64,000 nt of DNA from Spirochaetota bacterium (GCA_023401595.1 JAEXDQ010000054.1:1-64000), one strand, 5' to 3'. Shown: positions 8,053-16,767, counted from the first letter of the stretch. Notes: generated by a model from the sequence alone, not told the origin. Numbers and translations are program-made.

Positions 8053-9564
8053 TTACTTCTCTTTTTTCTTCGCTCTCTGCCTTGAAATCAAGGACTTGAT
8101 GATCGGGCTGAAGAGCATGACGATGGTGAGTACCACGATGGTTCCTGAAATCGGACGCGTGATGAAGATGGATGCTTTGCCTTGGGAGATACCCAGGGCG
8201 AGCCTCATCTGAAGTTCAAGCGTCGGCGAAAGTACGAATGCCAACAGTAGCGGCGCGACTGAGAAGCCGTACTGCTTGAGGTAGTAGGCGCTGAGACCTG
8301 AAAGAAGCATGACTCCGATATCGAACGGATTGTTGTTGCAGGAATAGGAACCGATTACGCAGATGACGGTGATGATAGGGATCAAAGTCTTTGAAGATAT
8401 CTTCAAGATCGAGACAAGGGCTGGGATAATCAGCATGCCGACGATGAAGCAGACGATGTTTCCGATATACATGGAGGCGATGAGGCCCCATACGAACTGC
8501 GGGTTGTTTTCGAACAAGAGCGGGCCAGGGTGGAGCCCCCACATCAGGAGACCGCCGAGAAGGACCGCGGAAGTCGAGGAGCCCGGGATACCAAGTGAAA
8601 GAAGGGGGACGAACGAACCGACCGCCGCCGCGTTGTTCGCCGCTTCGGAAGCCGCTACGCCGGTGATCTCCCCTTCGCCAAGGTATTTGCCGCGTTTTCC
8701 AATCTTCTTCTCCAGTACATAGCAGAGGAACGCCGCCGTGGTGCCGCCGGCTCCAGGAAGGAAACCGACCAGATTGCCCAGAATGCCGCTTCTGATCGAA
8801 ACAGGGACGATGCTCTTGAACTCCTCCTTGGTAAGCATGCTTTCCTTCAGCGATATCTTTGTGATCTTGCTTGTATCGGTCTCCTTCTTCGCCGTGGCCA
8901 TCTCGATGATCTGGCTGAAGCCGAACATACCGATGATAAGCGGTATGAACGCGATGCCGGAATAGAGGTTGTAGTTTCCGAATGCGAAGCGAATCTGGCC
9001 TGTGGCGTTGTCGGCTCCGATCGTCGCGATAATGAGGCCCAGACCGGTCGCGATCAGACCGGGAAGCGGATTGTCGCCCAATATCCAGCCGATTGAAGTA
9101 AGCGCGAAGAAGATGAGGGCCGCGGATTCTGCGGGACCGAAGTGAAGACCTACTTCGGCAAGAGCGGGGCCGCAGAAGGTGAGGAAGATGATACCGATCG
9201 TACCGCCGATGAAGGATGCGGTGTTGCCGGTCGCAAGCGCCTTGCCCGCTTTCCCTTTCTTCGCCATCGGGTTCCCGTCCAGCGCGGTACACATCGCGGA
9301 CGAGTCGCCGGGGATGTTGAGAAGCGTCGCGGAATAAGCACCGCCGAACATATCACCGTAATAGATACCTGCGAGCATGATGATCGCGGTGGTGGGATTC
9401 ATCTTGAACGTCATGGGAAGAAGCAGCGCGACACCGGCGGCCGCGCCGATACCCGGCATGGCTCCGACGATGATTCCCAAGAATCCTCCGACAAAGGTCA
9501 TCAGGATATTGTTCAAGGTAAAAATATTTTGGAAGCCGAAAAGCAAATTCTGAATATTTTCCAT
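8053..9564 (-). CDS. tctA: Tripartite tricarboxylate transporter, large membrane subunit TctA
   Basis: 503 residues with about 11-12 membrane segments and the TctA signature near the N-terminus (VGAMPGIGAAAGVALLLP). With TctB and the periplasmic TctC it forms a cation-driven carboxylate importer. The start is preceded by AAGGAGG. It lies 12 bases downstream of tctB, so translation is probably coupled. The transported acid cannot be read from sequence. Confidence 0.95.
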   Translation of the reverse strand: MENIQNLLFGFQNIFTLNNILMTFVGGFLGIIVGAMPGIGAAAGVALLLPMTFKMNPTTAIIMLAGIYYGDMFGGAYSATLLNIPGDSSAMCTALDGNPMAKKGKAGKALATGNTASFIGGTIGIIFLTFCGPALAEVGLHFGPAESAALIFFALTSIGWILGDNPLPGLIATGLGLIIATIGADNATGQIRFAFGNYNLYSGIAFIPLIIGMFGFSQIIEMATAKKETDTSKITKISLKESMLTKEEFKSIVPVSIRSGILGNLVGFLPGAGGTTAAFLCYVLEKKIGKRGKYLGEGEITGVAASEAANNAAAVGSFVPLLSLGIPGSSTSAVLLGGLLMWGLHPGPLLFENNPQFVWGLIASMYIGNIVCFIVGMLIIPALVSILKISSKTLIPIITVICVIGSYSCNNNPFDIGVMLLSGLSAYYLKQYGFSVAPLLLAFVLSPTLELQMRLALGISQGKASIFITRPISGTIVVLTIVMLFSPIIKSLISRQRAKKKEK

Positions 9565-9576
9565 ATCGTCGCCTCC

Positions 9577-10044
9577 TTAGAAGATTCCCTTCGGGAACGG
9601 GATGTTGAGCCAGAGAACGAAGATACCGTAAAGGAACCCCGCTGTCAGCACCGCTGTTATGATCGACCTGAGGACCGGCTTCCTACTGATGAAAATCAAC
9701 CAGATGGAGCAGGTGAGGAACGCGCAGGCGATGAATCCCAGATACTTCAGCATGAAGAGGCTGATGAAACCGTATGCGGTCACCGCAAGTGGCCGGAACC
9801 GCCGCGGAACCCAACCGAGCATGATATATTCATCTTCGCCTTCAAATTTCTTACCGTTCAAAGGCTGTTCTTTTACTATTCGCATTATGATATCCGCGGC
9901 GCAGCAGATAAGGACGAGCAATCCTCCGATCACAGGGAACAGTCCGCCGCCAGGGGCCTGCCCGGCCCAGATTCCATATTGCCCGAAGCCCATCACAATC
10001 CAAAGTATGGATATGAGCATCAAGATAATTTCAATTACGAGCAT
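9577..10044 (-). CDS. tctB: Tripartite tricarboxylate transporter, small membrane subunit TctB
   Basis: 155 residues with four hydrophobic segments and a GG-x-FP motif after the first (PGGGLFPVIGG), typical of TctB. The start at 10044 follows AAAAGGACACC; a longer frame reaches 10086 but lacks a ribosome binding site. It lies between tctC and tctA in the usual order. Confidence 0.9.
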   Translation of the reverse strand: MLVIEIILMLISILWIVMGFGQYGIWAGQAPGGGLFPVIGGLLVLICCAADIIMRIVKEQPLNGKKFEGEDEYIMLGWVPRRFRPLAVTAYGFISLFMLKYLGFIACAFLTCSIWLIFISRKPVLRSIITAVLTAGFLYGIFVLWLNIPFPKGIF

Positions 10045-10118
10045 GTTTGGTGTCCTTTTGGGTAAAAAAAGGGGACTATTGCGCATTATATCTGCAATAA
10101 TCCCCCGTTTGTCATAGT

Positions 10119-11108
10119 TTATCTGACTACTTTGATACCATTGCCTTTGGCGAATTCAACGAGGTTCGCTTCGTGAGATTCCAGGAAGGTAGTGAACTGG
10201 TCGCAGTCCATGTAGGTTGCGCCGAGGTAGTTCTTGTTGAGGTAGTTGTTCTTCCATTCCTCAGTCTCGCTGACCTGTTTGAGGATATTGGACCAGTATA
10301 GCTGTACGTCCCTGCTCATGTCGGCCGGACCTACGATACCGCGGATCATCTGTACTTGGCAACCTTTGTAGCCCATTTCGGTGAAGGTGGGGACTTCGGC
10401 GAACAGGCCGGAAAGCCTGGAAGGTGAGAAGGTCCCGAGAACCCTTACGCGTCCGCCTTCGAGAAGGCCGACGATTTCGGCTGGGTTGGCGATCGCGAAG
10501 TCGATGTGTCCGCCGAGGAGCGCGGTGAAAATCTCGGAAGAGGCGAAGTAGGCGGTGTGGTTGAACTTGACGCCGGTTTCCTGCTCAAGGATATTGAGGG
10601 TCATCGCGTCCATGTCGTCGCAACAGCCGACCGTCATGCTGCTCGGATTGGCCTTCATCGCTTTCTCTACGTCTGCCCAAGTTTTATAAGGGCTTTCCGC
10701 TCTGGTGACGATTGTCTGTTCATCGGTCGCAACACATGAAATAGGAGTCCAAGCCTTCTTGCCCGCCTTGATGACGTCTGTGGTATGGATAAGGAGACAG
10801 TGAGTTGAGTTGATGGTCATGAGGTTGTAGTCAGCATCCTGCTTCGCGGAGAAATACGCGATACCCACGGCGCCGCCGCCACCAGCTTTGTTGACGACAT
10901 TTACCGGCTGAGGGCAAAGGTTCTTGGTGGTGATGACATCAGTGATGTTTCTTGCGAGGACATCGGAACCGCCGCCTGCCGAACCGAGGGCGACGAGTTC
11001 AACGGCTCCTGACGGATAAGAAGCGCCGGAGGCTTCCTGAGTGCCGTTGGCGAAGACGTTTGTAAGAATACAAAGAGCCATTAATACAAAGAAAATACCT
11101 TTTTTCAT
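10119..11108 (-). CDS. tctC: Tripartite tricarboxylate transporter, periplasmic binding protein TctC
   Basis: 329 residues. The signal peptide MKKGIFFVLMALCILTNVFA is followed by NGTQEA. That junction is common in spirochaete binding proteins and is part of the reason for the taxonomic guess. The BUG-family fold shows SAGGGSD and the ligand-loop region typical of TctC. The start at 11108 follows GGAGGAAAAT; the ATG four codons upstream lies within that site. It is the first gene downstream of the sigma-54 promoter. Confidence 0.95.
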   Translation of the reverse strand: MKKGIFFVLMALCILTNVFANGTQEASGASYPSGAVELVALGSAGGGSDVLARNITDVITTKNLCPQPVNVVNKAGGGGAVGIAYFSAKQDADYNLMTINSTHCLLIHTTDVIKAGKKAWTPISCVATDEQTIVTRAESPYKTWADVEKAMKANPSSMTVGCCDDMDAMTLNILEQETGVKFNHTAYFASSEIFTALLGGHIDFAIANPAEIVGLLEGGRVRVLGTFSPSRLSGLFAEVPTFTEMGYKGCQVQMIRGIVGPADMSRDVQLYWSNILKQVSETEEWKNNYLNKNYLGATYMDCDQFTTFLESHEANLVEFAKGNGIKVVR

Positions 11109-11140
11109 ATTTTCCTCCATTTTTGTGTTGTCATCCCTTA

Positions 11141-11157
11141 TGCAGATTCTGTGCCAA
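11141..11157 (-). promoter_or_regulatory. Sigma-54 (-24/-12) promoter upstream of tctC
   Basis: On the minus strand TTGGCAC (11151-11157), five bases, then CTGCA (11141-11145). The invariant GG and GC doublets are separated by exactly 10 bases. The next gene upstream encodes a GAFTGA-containing sigma-54 activator, which strongly supports the call. Confidence 0.85.
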
Positions 11158-11243
11158 TCTTGTATTTGTGATGGTTTTAGGGCGAAATCGGCTTTTTAAC
11201 ATGAAAACCGGCCATGAATATGTCGTATTTGTTGTGGCTGAAG

Positions 11244-11257
11244 TGTAGCATGCTACA
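11244..11257. promoter_or_regulatory. Candidate activator binding site (UAS)
   Basis: A perfect 14-bp palindrome TGTAGCATGCTACA about 100 bases upstream of the -24 element, overlapping the end of the regulator gene. A second palindrome, TACAACATGTTGTA (11254-11267), overlaps it. Position and symmetry fit an enhancer for the Fis-type domain of the adjacent regulator. Confidence 0.5.
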
Positions 11258-13124
11258 ACATGTTGTATTGCCTCAGCTTCCTGTACAGCGTTGAACGATC
11301 GACTTTGAGAAGGGCCGCAGCGGCGCTCTTGTTGCCGCCGCATGTTTGGAGCGCCTCGATGATTTCTTTTTTCTCGTTCCTCTGTTCGCCCTTTTTCTCT
11401 TCCGGAATTCTGTTGGAGATGCACATGTCGATCGACTCCTGTGTGATTATTGAGTCTACGACAATCGTGCTGAGCCGTTCGCACAGGTTCCTGAGCTGTC
11501 TGATGTTGCCAGGCCAGGTTCGGGACTCAAGGTAAGGGAAGATCGAAGGGTCGATCATATGGCGGTGCATCTTGTTCTTGCTGTCGAAATGTGAGATGAA
11601 TTTCTCCATCAGGGCGGGGATGTCCGAGCTTCGTTCCCTGAGCGGGGGGATGCTGAGCCGGAGGACGTCGAGCCTGTAGAACAGATCCTGTCTGAATTTC
11701 TTCTCCTCCACTAGTTTCTCGAGGTTCTGGTTGCTTGCGGCGATGATCCTTACGTCCACCGGAATGACCTTGTCGTGGCCGAGCCGCATGATCGAGCGCT
11801 CCTCAAGCACCCTCAGGAGCCGCCCTTGCAGGACGAAGCTCATCTCGCTGATTTCATCAAGGAATATCGTGCCCGTATGCGCAAGTTCGAAAAGTCCCGC
11901 CTTCCCCGATCTGAGCGCGCCGGTGAACGCCCCTTCCACATATCCGAACAGCTCGCTTTCCAGCAGCGATTCAGGCAGGGCCGCGCAGTTCACTGCCACA
12001 AAGGGATTGTTCTTCCGGTCGCTTGCGTTATGGATGCTCTGTGCGAAAAGCTCCTTTCCGGTGCCTGTCTCACCAAGGATGAGGACGTTCGCATTCACAC
12101 GTGAATAATTTATCGCGAGCTGCTTTGTGTTGACCATGGCGGGACTGGTGCCGACGATGCCCTTGAACGTATGGGTGGCGACAAGACCCTTGCTGGTCGC
12201 TGATATCCGGCTCTCCTTTTCGAGTCTCTCGATGTTCGAGAGCTTTTGAAGCACGATGGTACCCGATTCAAAGTCATCGTTGACGAGTACGGGAATCCGG
12301 TTGACTGCGATTCTTATGCCGTTGATCGTCAGAAAATACCCCGTTTCGTTTTTCTTCAATGAGTTGAACGGTATTTCGTCCAGTCCCGGTTCGATTTCGG
12401 AAAGCTTCCTTCCGATGATCTCCGACATCGGTTTACCCAAGATGCCTTGGGCGAAGGCGTTGCAAAGGGTTATCCTCTTATCCCTGTCGCATGCGATGAT
12501 GCCTTCTTCGATGTTCTCTATGACCGCATTGAGTCGTGAGACCCTCAGCTCTTCCTCAAGTTTTGAGATATGGATTTTCCAAGCCTCATCTATTACCTGC
12601 CTGATTCCCTGTCGCCCGGTTTCGATCCTGACGCCGTTGTATCCCATGTCCTCTACCATGGTAACGACCTCGTTTCCCCCGATGATCGCTCCGGCTCCGT
12701 CATTGATCGCCTGCTTGATCACGGCGGCTATGTCGGAATCGAATGAGATTTCATAGGTTCTCACGGGGGCGATGACATCCTTCATCTGTTCTTCAAAACC
12801 ATATATGACGCTCTCTGTAGCGATTAGCGCCACTTTCACATCGCCGAACTTCTTTGTCGCCTTTTGCTTCGCTCTGAGTATGTCGTATCCTGTCATCGGA
12901 ATCTCGAGTACCGTGAAGGAACCTTTGAGCATTTGGTTGAGGAAAGTGGCCGTAAGGCCTCGCGCAATGATGATATCGCCCTTTATTTCGGAACTCTTCA
13001 CCCTGTCATGGGCGATGAATGAGATTCTGCACGCCATGTTGTGTTTCTGCGGATGTTCATTGAACGCCTGCTCGACCGCAGGTCCGAGATTTGAGTAGGG
13101 GAGGATGAATTCTATCGTAAACAT
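11253..13124 (-). CDS. Sigma-54-dependent transcriptional regulator, PrpR-like
   Basis: 623 residues: an N-terminal PrpR_N-type ligand-sensing domain (about 1-190), a PAS-like segment (about 200-310), and an AAA+ domain with Walker A GETGTGKE and the sigma-54 contact loop GAFTGA. It ends in a Fis-type helix-turn-helix (GGNKSAAAALLKVDRSTLYRKL). The start at 13124 follows GGAGCAGAAAGCA and matches the PrpR_N beginning; a longer open frame is not needed. It probably senses the imported acid or a coenzyme-A derivative and turns on tctCBA. Confidence 0.92.
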   Translation of the reverse strand: MFTIEFILPYSNLGPAVEQAFNEHPQKHNMACRISFIAHDRVKSSEIKGDIIIARGLTATFLNQMLKGSFTVLEIPMTGYDILRAKQKATKKFGDVKVALIATESVIYGFEEQMKDVIAPVRTYEISFDSDIAAVIKQAINDGAGAIIGGNEVVTMVEDMGYNGVRIETGRQGIRQVIDEAWKIHISKLEEELRVSRLNAVIENIEEGIIACDRDKRITLCNAFAQGILGKPMSEIIGRKLSEIEPGLDEIPFNSLKKNETGYFLTINGIRIAVNRIPVLVNDDFESGTIVLQKLSNIERLEKESRISATSKGLVATHTFKGIVGTSPAMVNTKQLAINYSRVNANVLILGETGTGKELFAQSIHNASDRKNNPFVAVNCAALPESLLESELFGYVEGAFTGALRSGKAGLFELAHTGTIFLDEISEMSFVLQGRLLRVLEERSIMRLGHDKVIPVDVRIIAASNQNLEKLVEEKKFRQDLFYRLDVLRLSIPPLRERSSDIPALMEKFISHFDSKNKMHRHMIDPSIFPYLESRTWPGNIRQLRNLCERLSTIVVDSIITQESIDMCISNRIPEEKKGEQRNEKKEIIEALQTCGGNKSAAAALLKVDRSTLYRKLRQYNML

Positions 13125-13206
13125 TGCTTTCTGCTCCGGATAAAAAACAATGCCGGTCTCAAGCATGGTATTCACAAGACCGGCACGTGAAGTGGATTGG
13201 TGCTTC

Positions 13207-13608
13207 TCAGTGGGACGCCCTGTACTCCGCAACGGCTTTTTCAGCGCGGCTTCTGAGTCCTTCACCGCTGATGGCGGGGGAGAAGATGCACAGCACCCTG
13301 AGTTTTTCTTTTCCCGTATTGGTGATCTGATGCTTCATTCCAGGAAGCGCGGCGATCATGGAATCGGGAACGAAGTCATACTCCACGCCATCGACCGAGG
13401 CTTTTCCCTCTCCGCTGATACAGTACATCACTTCCGTGGAATCCTCATGGATGTGTTCATCCACCTTCGCACCGATTTCCCATTCGGTCATATGGACGGA
13501 GAAATCAATCGGCTTGTCCGTCTGGTCCGTTGTCATTATGGGCGTCATCACCCTGTTGAAGGGGAATGGAACCGGAATCCCGTTCTTCTCGTCATATGCG
13601 AAATACAT
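13207..13608 (-). CDS. Small cupin-fold protein
   Basis: 133 residues with cupin motif 1 (EHIHEDSTEVMYCISGEG), where the His and Glu residues would bind a metal, and a second motif around PGMKHQITNTG. It could be a metal-dependent isomerase, epimerase or dioxygenase for a sugar acid, or a binding protein. It lies 82 bases upstream of the sigma-54 regulator on the same strand and has its own promoter and operator-like palindrome. Confidence 0.75.
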   Translation of the reverse strand: MYFAYDEKNGIPVPFPFNRVMTPIMTTDQTDKPIDFSVHMTEWEIGAKVDEHIHEDSTEVMYCISGEGKASVDGVEYDFVPDSMIAALPGMKHQITNTGKEKLRVLCIFSPAISGEGLRSRAEKAVAEYRASH

Positions 13609-13625
13609 GGTTTGAACCTCTCATT

Positions 13626-13644
13626 TTTGTATACAATATACAAA
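13626..13644. promoter_or_regulatory. Palindromic operator upstream of the cupin gene
   Basis: TTTGTATA-CAA-TATACAAA is a perfect inverted repeat of 8+3+8. It contains the GntR/FadR-type core TTGTATACAA and lies just downstream of the -10 element, where a repressor would block transcription. Confidence 0.55.
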
Positions 13645-13649
13645 CCGAT

Positions 13650-13655
13650 ATTATA
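13650..13655 (-). promoter_or_regulatory. -10 element of the cupin promoter
   Basis: Consensus TATAAT on the minus strand, 42 bases upstream of the cupin ATG and abutting the palindromic operator. The matching -35 region (about 13671-13678) is poor, only distantly like TTGACA, so activation or weak basal expression is possible. Confidence 0.5.
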
Positions 13656-13799
13656 GTCGAATGGATTTAAAAGCAAGCTTAAAGAAGTTTTTGAGAGGCA
13701 AAGTCTGCGAATTGTAATTCACCCCGAGCGTGTTTGCCTTCCGATTTGGGCGATACAACCATGCGGCCGTCAGGGGGAGCTGTACAAGGATGTTGCAAG

Positions 13800-13929
13800 G
13801 GATATCTGTAAGGGGTATCCGTAAGGGGTAGTCGTTATCAAGGGCGCTGATTGCTCTTTGATCCCACTGCCGTCTTGTAAAGGATAACCGTAAAGGGGTA
13901 ATCCATAAAGCGTGAACCATAAAGGCATA
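13800..13929. repeat. Degenerate short tandem repeats
   Basis: Two runs of related units. At 13800-13833 GTAAGGGGTATCC repeats with a 13-base spacing. At 13872-13929 a motif like GTAAYCCRTAAAGG recurs at 14-15 bases. They lie in the 500-base gap between cupin and BI-1 genes. Frames across it look non-coding. Confidence 0.5.
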
Positions 13930-14110
13930 GGCTTCTTTTCCGTTGCTGATACAGCAATATGATGTCGGTGAATGATTTTGATTGACTATTTTGGTTTCTC
14001 TGTGCAAATTGTATGATGAAATTTTGTAAAGTACACCCTGGCCGATATGTCTGTGTCAAAGATGCGAAAGCTCCGGCCGTGGTGTTTCTTGCTTGGAGGG
14101 ATTGTAATTC

Positions 14111-14818
14111 ATGAACGAGAACAAAGCTAAGATTTTAGCCACTCCCAGTGTTCGGGAACGAAGTATCTTGAAGAATGTGTATCTGTGGATGACCGCCGGT
14201 CTTGGTCTTACCGCGGTAGTCGCATGGTTAGTAGCCCGTACTCCTCAGATCATGAACGCTTTGGTGCTTAGTCCGTTCGGGATGATCATCGTCGTGGTCG
14301 CGGAATTTGCATTGGTAATCTATCTTTCCGCACGTCTACAGCAGATGAGCGTGGGATCGGCGATTGCTGCGTTCCTTGGATATTCCGCATTGACCGGCGT
14401 TATGCTGTCGACCATCTTCTATGCGTTTGAGCTTGGAACCATCTACCGTGCGTTCTTTACGACGGCCGTCGGTTTCGCCGGCATGAGCCTCTATGGTATG
14501 ACGACGAAACGGAATCTTGACGGGGTGGGTTATTATCTTGGAATGGGATTATGGGGTATCATCATCGCTTCATTGCTGAACTTCCTGTTCCGTAGCAGTA
14601 TGATGGACTATATCATCTCCATCGTCGGTATCGTCGTTTTCATGGGGCTGACCGCCTGGGATACCCAAAAAATCCAGCGTATCAATGATGAATATGGTTA
14701 TCACATGACCCAGGACGAGTATGCGAAGGTCTCCATCATGGGAGCTTTGATGCTTTACTTGGATTTCCTCAACATATTCCTCTATGTCCTGAGAATTTTC
14801 GGACGGCGAGACAACTAG
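14111..14818 (+). CDS. Bax inhibitor-1/YccA family membrane protein
   Basis: 235 residues with seven hydrophobic segments and the BI-1 C-terminal pattern (FMGLTAWDTQKIQRI ... MLYLDFLNIFLYVLRIFG). Bacterial relatives (YccA, YetJ) are inner-membrane proteins: YccA modulates FtsH and YetJ is a pH-sensitive calcium leak channel. ftsH is elsewhere in the window (21203), not adjacent. The start follows TTGGAGGGATTGTAATTC. Confidence 0.93.
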   Translation: MNENKAKILATPSVRERSILKNVYLWMTAGLGLTAVVAWLVARTPQIMNALVLSPFGMIIVVVAEFALVIYLSARLQQMSVGSAIAAFLGYSALTGVMLSTIFYAFELGTIYRAFFTTAVGFAGMSLYGMTTKRNLDGVGYYLGMGLWGIIIASLLNFLFRSSMMDYIISIVGIVVFMGLTAWDTQKIQRINDEYGYHMTQDEYAKVSIMGALMLYLDFLNIFLYVLRIFGRRDN

Positions 14819-14840
14819 GCTCTTTCTACTTCTGAAACTG

Positions 14841-14895
14841 AAAACACCATCGGAAACCAGTTCTTGTCGGAATTGCGTTTTCGACGGTGTTTTTA
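14841..14895 (+). terminator. Terminator after the BI-1 gene
   Basis: AACACC-ATCG pairs with CGA-CGGTGTT (one G-U) around a long loop and is followed by TTTTTATTATA. It begins 23 bases after the stop codon. Confidence 0.7.
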
Positions 14896-14928
14896 TTATA
14901 TATTTATAATCCTTGGCCTGTCTGCGTG

Positions 14929-14983
14929 AACAACCTACGGACAACCGGGGAACAACCTACGGACAACCGGGGAACAACCTACG
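14929..14983. repeat. 11-bp tandem repeat array (five units)
   Basis: AACAACCTACG and GACAACCGGGG alternate in a strict 11-base register (units start at 14929, 14940, 14951, 14962, 14973), so the perfect repeat is 22 bp. The reverse complement shares the CGTAGG core with arrays at 20595 and 46641. Confidence 0.8.
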
Positions 14984-15028
14984 GGGGGCTAGGGAGCTGT
15001 TGCACCGAAAAGAGTTTGAAATGGAGGA

Positions 15029-15664
15029 TTAGTCCTGCAGGATGGCTTTGACAATGGGGACGAGAGCTTCCGCGAGGTTTTTGTGGGAATCCGCATCCAT
15101 GTGTAGTTGGTCTATGGTGCTGGGAAAAGCGACTGGCGCCGCATCGAAGAACGTAGCTTTCATCAGTTTTGCCGTTCGCTGGAATAACGGGGCGAGCTGG
15201 AGGCTTTTTTCGTGACTGCTCATGTCAAAACCTGCGAACGGACTGTTTTCTACATCCTCGCCGATGTGGATGGGGGCGACAAGCAATATCCGTGGGGTAG
15301 GATATCTTTCTCCGTAGCGATAGGTCTGTATGGTTTCGATCAGTTTTTCGACTCCTTTCGCAATAACGCGAGGAGATGCGTTGAAGTATGTTTTACAATC
15401 GTTCGTACCGAGTGACAGGATAACCAGATCCAACGGCCTATGGCTTCGTAGGAAAATAGGCAATGTCGCCAGTCCATTGCGGTGTGGTTCCAAAGGATCT
15501 TCCCAAACCGTTGACCGACCGCCTAGTCCCTCTTCAATGATTCTGTATTCAGGACCAAGTTCCGTGGCAAGTCTTCCAGTCCACCGTGACTGATAATCCC
15601 ATCTGCCTCCGCAGGGGTTTGTACCGAATGTGTTGGAGTCGCCGTAGCAGAGTATATTCTTCAT
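15029..15664 (-). CDS. SGNH/GDSL hydrolase (arylesterase-like)
   Basis: 211 residues with block I GDSNTFG (nucleophile Ser10), block III LGTND and block V DQLHMD (catalytic Asp and His). No signal peptide, so it is probably a cytoplasmic esterase or deacetylase; the substrate is unknown. The start at 15664 follows AGAAGGAAATGAT and sits directly before the GDS block. The longer open frame runs through the 120-bp repeat and is unlikely to be translated. Confidence 0.88.
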   Translation of the reverse strand: MKNILCYGDSNTFGTNPCGGRWDYQSRWTGRLATELGPEYRIIEEGLGGRSTVWEDPLEPHRNGLATLPIFLRSHRPLDLVILSLGTNDCKTYFNASPRVIAKGVEKLIETIQTYRYGERYPTPRILLVAPIHIGEDVENSPFAGFDMSSHEKSLQLAPLFQRTAKLMKATFFDAAPVAFPSTIDQLHMDADSHKNLAEALVPIVKAILQD

Positions 15665-15693
15665 ATCATTTCCTTCTCGCGCAAAGGTCGCTA

Positions 15694-15813
15694 ATACTAC
15701 GTCATCCGCACAAAGCCGTACAGTTTGTACTGTCTTTGCTTGTCTTCCTTGTCTATCGCCCTTTGCGCATCGAATGTTTTCCTGCAAAATCAAAAGTCTT
15801 GAAACTGCGTTAT
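15694..15813. repeat. 120-bp direct repeat, copy 1
   Basis: Nearly identical to 15907-16026, with two or three mismatches at an offset of 213 bases. It contains the hairpin ACAGT-TTGT-ACTGT. The 93 bases between copies also end with a related CATCGAATGTTTTTC segment, suggesting an older, longer array. Confidence 0.9.
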
Positions 15814-15906
15814 CGCTCAGAGGTCGTGCCCTCGCACTGCCCTCATCACTCTGCCTTGTTTCAATCCTTTTCTCCATCGAATGTTTTTCTTTGGCAAAAA
15901 ACAGTT

Positions 15907-16026
15907 ATACTGCGTCATCCGCACAAAGCCGTACAGTTTGTACTGTCTCTGCTTGTCTTCCTTGTCTATCGCCCTTTGCGCATCGAATGTTTTCCTGCAA
16001 AATCAAAAGTCTTGAAACTGCGTTAT
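15907..16026. repeat. 120-bp direct repeat, copy 2
   Basis: Second copy of the repeat at 15694-15813. It ends 24 bases before the stop codon of the PHP gene. No transposase frame and no terminal inverted repeats are seen, so it is an intergenic repeat and not a recognisable insertion sequence. Confidence 0.9.
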
Positions 16027-16049
16027 TGTGCGATTTGGCAGATTGAAGG

Positions 16050-16757
16050 TCAAGGTCCGTAGGACACTTCTCCCAGTTTCAGTCCGGCCTTGAGTCCTTG
16101 GAAACTCCGCTCCGGTACTTCCAAGCGACAGCTGCGACGGCCTACATGCTGGAGATAATGGGCGTCGGAACCCTGGAGTACAGTTTTTCCCCACACCTCG
16201 TGCATTGTCGGGACCTGGACCGCCTCTACCGCGGAATAGGGAAGATCCGGTAGAAAACCCAAGTTCGCGACGGCGCTGTTCGATGGTCTGTCGATATGGG
16301 CGGGAATGACTAGTCCGTCACGGCTGAGTACCTCCTCGACCAAGTCTGAGAAGCTGATGCCCGATGTACTCAACAACGATTTGTCGAAAGTCCCGATTAC
16401 CTCGCCCCCTTCGTCCACGATCAATTGGTTGCCGAACAGATCCGGTCTGTTCGGAATATCAGGAAGCAGAAATTCAATGAAAGAGCTGAAATCAACAGCG
16501 TCGTCGAGTCGTTCGAACAGCGAGAGGACATGTACATCCTCGATTGTATTGACTTCGATGCCGTATACGCCGACCAATCCGCAGAGTTCACAGACTTCGG
16601 CGAATGCAGGAAGGTTGAGTCCGCTGTTATGGTCGGTCAGAGCGAGGATGTCGATACCCTGTTCCATCGCCTCGACCGCCAACAACGAAGGGGTAAGGTC
16701 GTCGCTACCGCAAGGGCTGAGGCATGAATGATTGTGCAGGTCTATCCTGACGCGCAT
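16050..16757 (-). CDS. PHP-domain metal-dependent phosphoesterase-like protein
   Basis: 235 residues. The PHP metal motifs are present: DLHNHSCLSPCG at the N-terminus, LTDHN, IPAHIDRP, and GSDAHYLQHVG at the C-terminus. It is shorter than polymerase-type PHP proteins. It follows a DRTGG gene (10-base gap) and a CBS-HATPase gene, an association seen in [FeFe]-hydrogenase operons of anaerobes, though no hydrogenase subunit is here. Its substrate is unknown. Confidence 0.85.
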   Translation of the reverse strand: MRVRIDLHNHSCLSPCGSDDLTPSLLAVEAMEQGIDILALTDHNSGLNLPAFAEVCELCGLVGVYGIEVNTIEDVHVLSLFERLDDAVDFSSFIEFLLPDIPNRPDLFGNQLIVDEGGEVIGTFDKSLLSTSGISFSDLVEEVLSRDGLVIPAHIDRPSNSAVANLGFLPDLPYSAVEAVQVPTMHEVWGKTVLQGSDAHYLQHVGRRSCRLEVPERSFQGLKAGLKLGEVSYGP

Positions 16758-16767
16758 GACGGTCCGC

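Noticed and set aside
13651..14007. 118-residue minus-strand open frame between the cupin and BI-1 genes
   Set aside because: It runs across degenerate repeats and a promoter, has no ribosome binding site and no recognisable domain.
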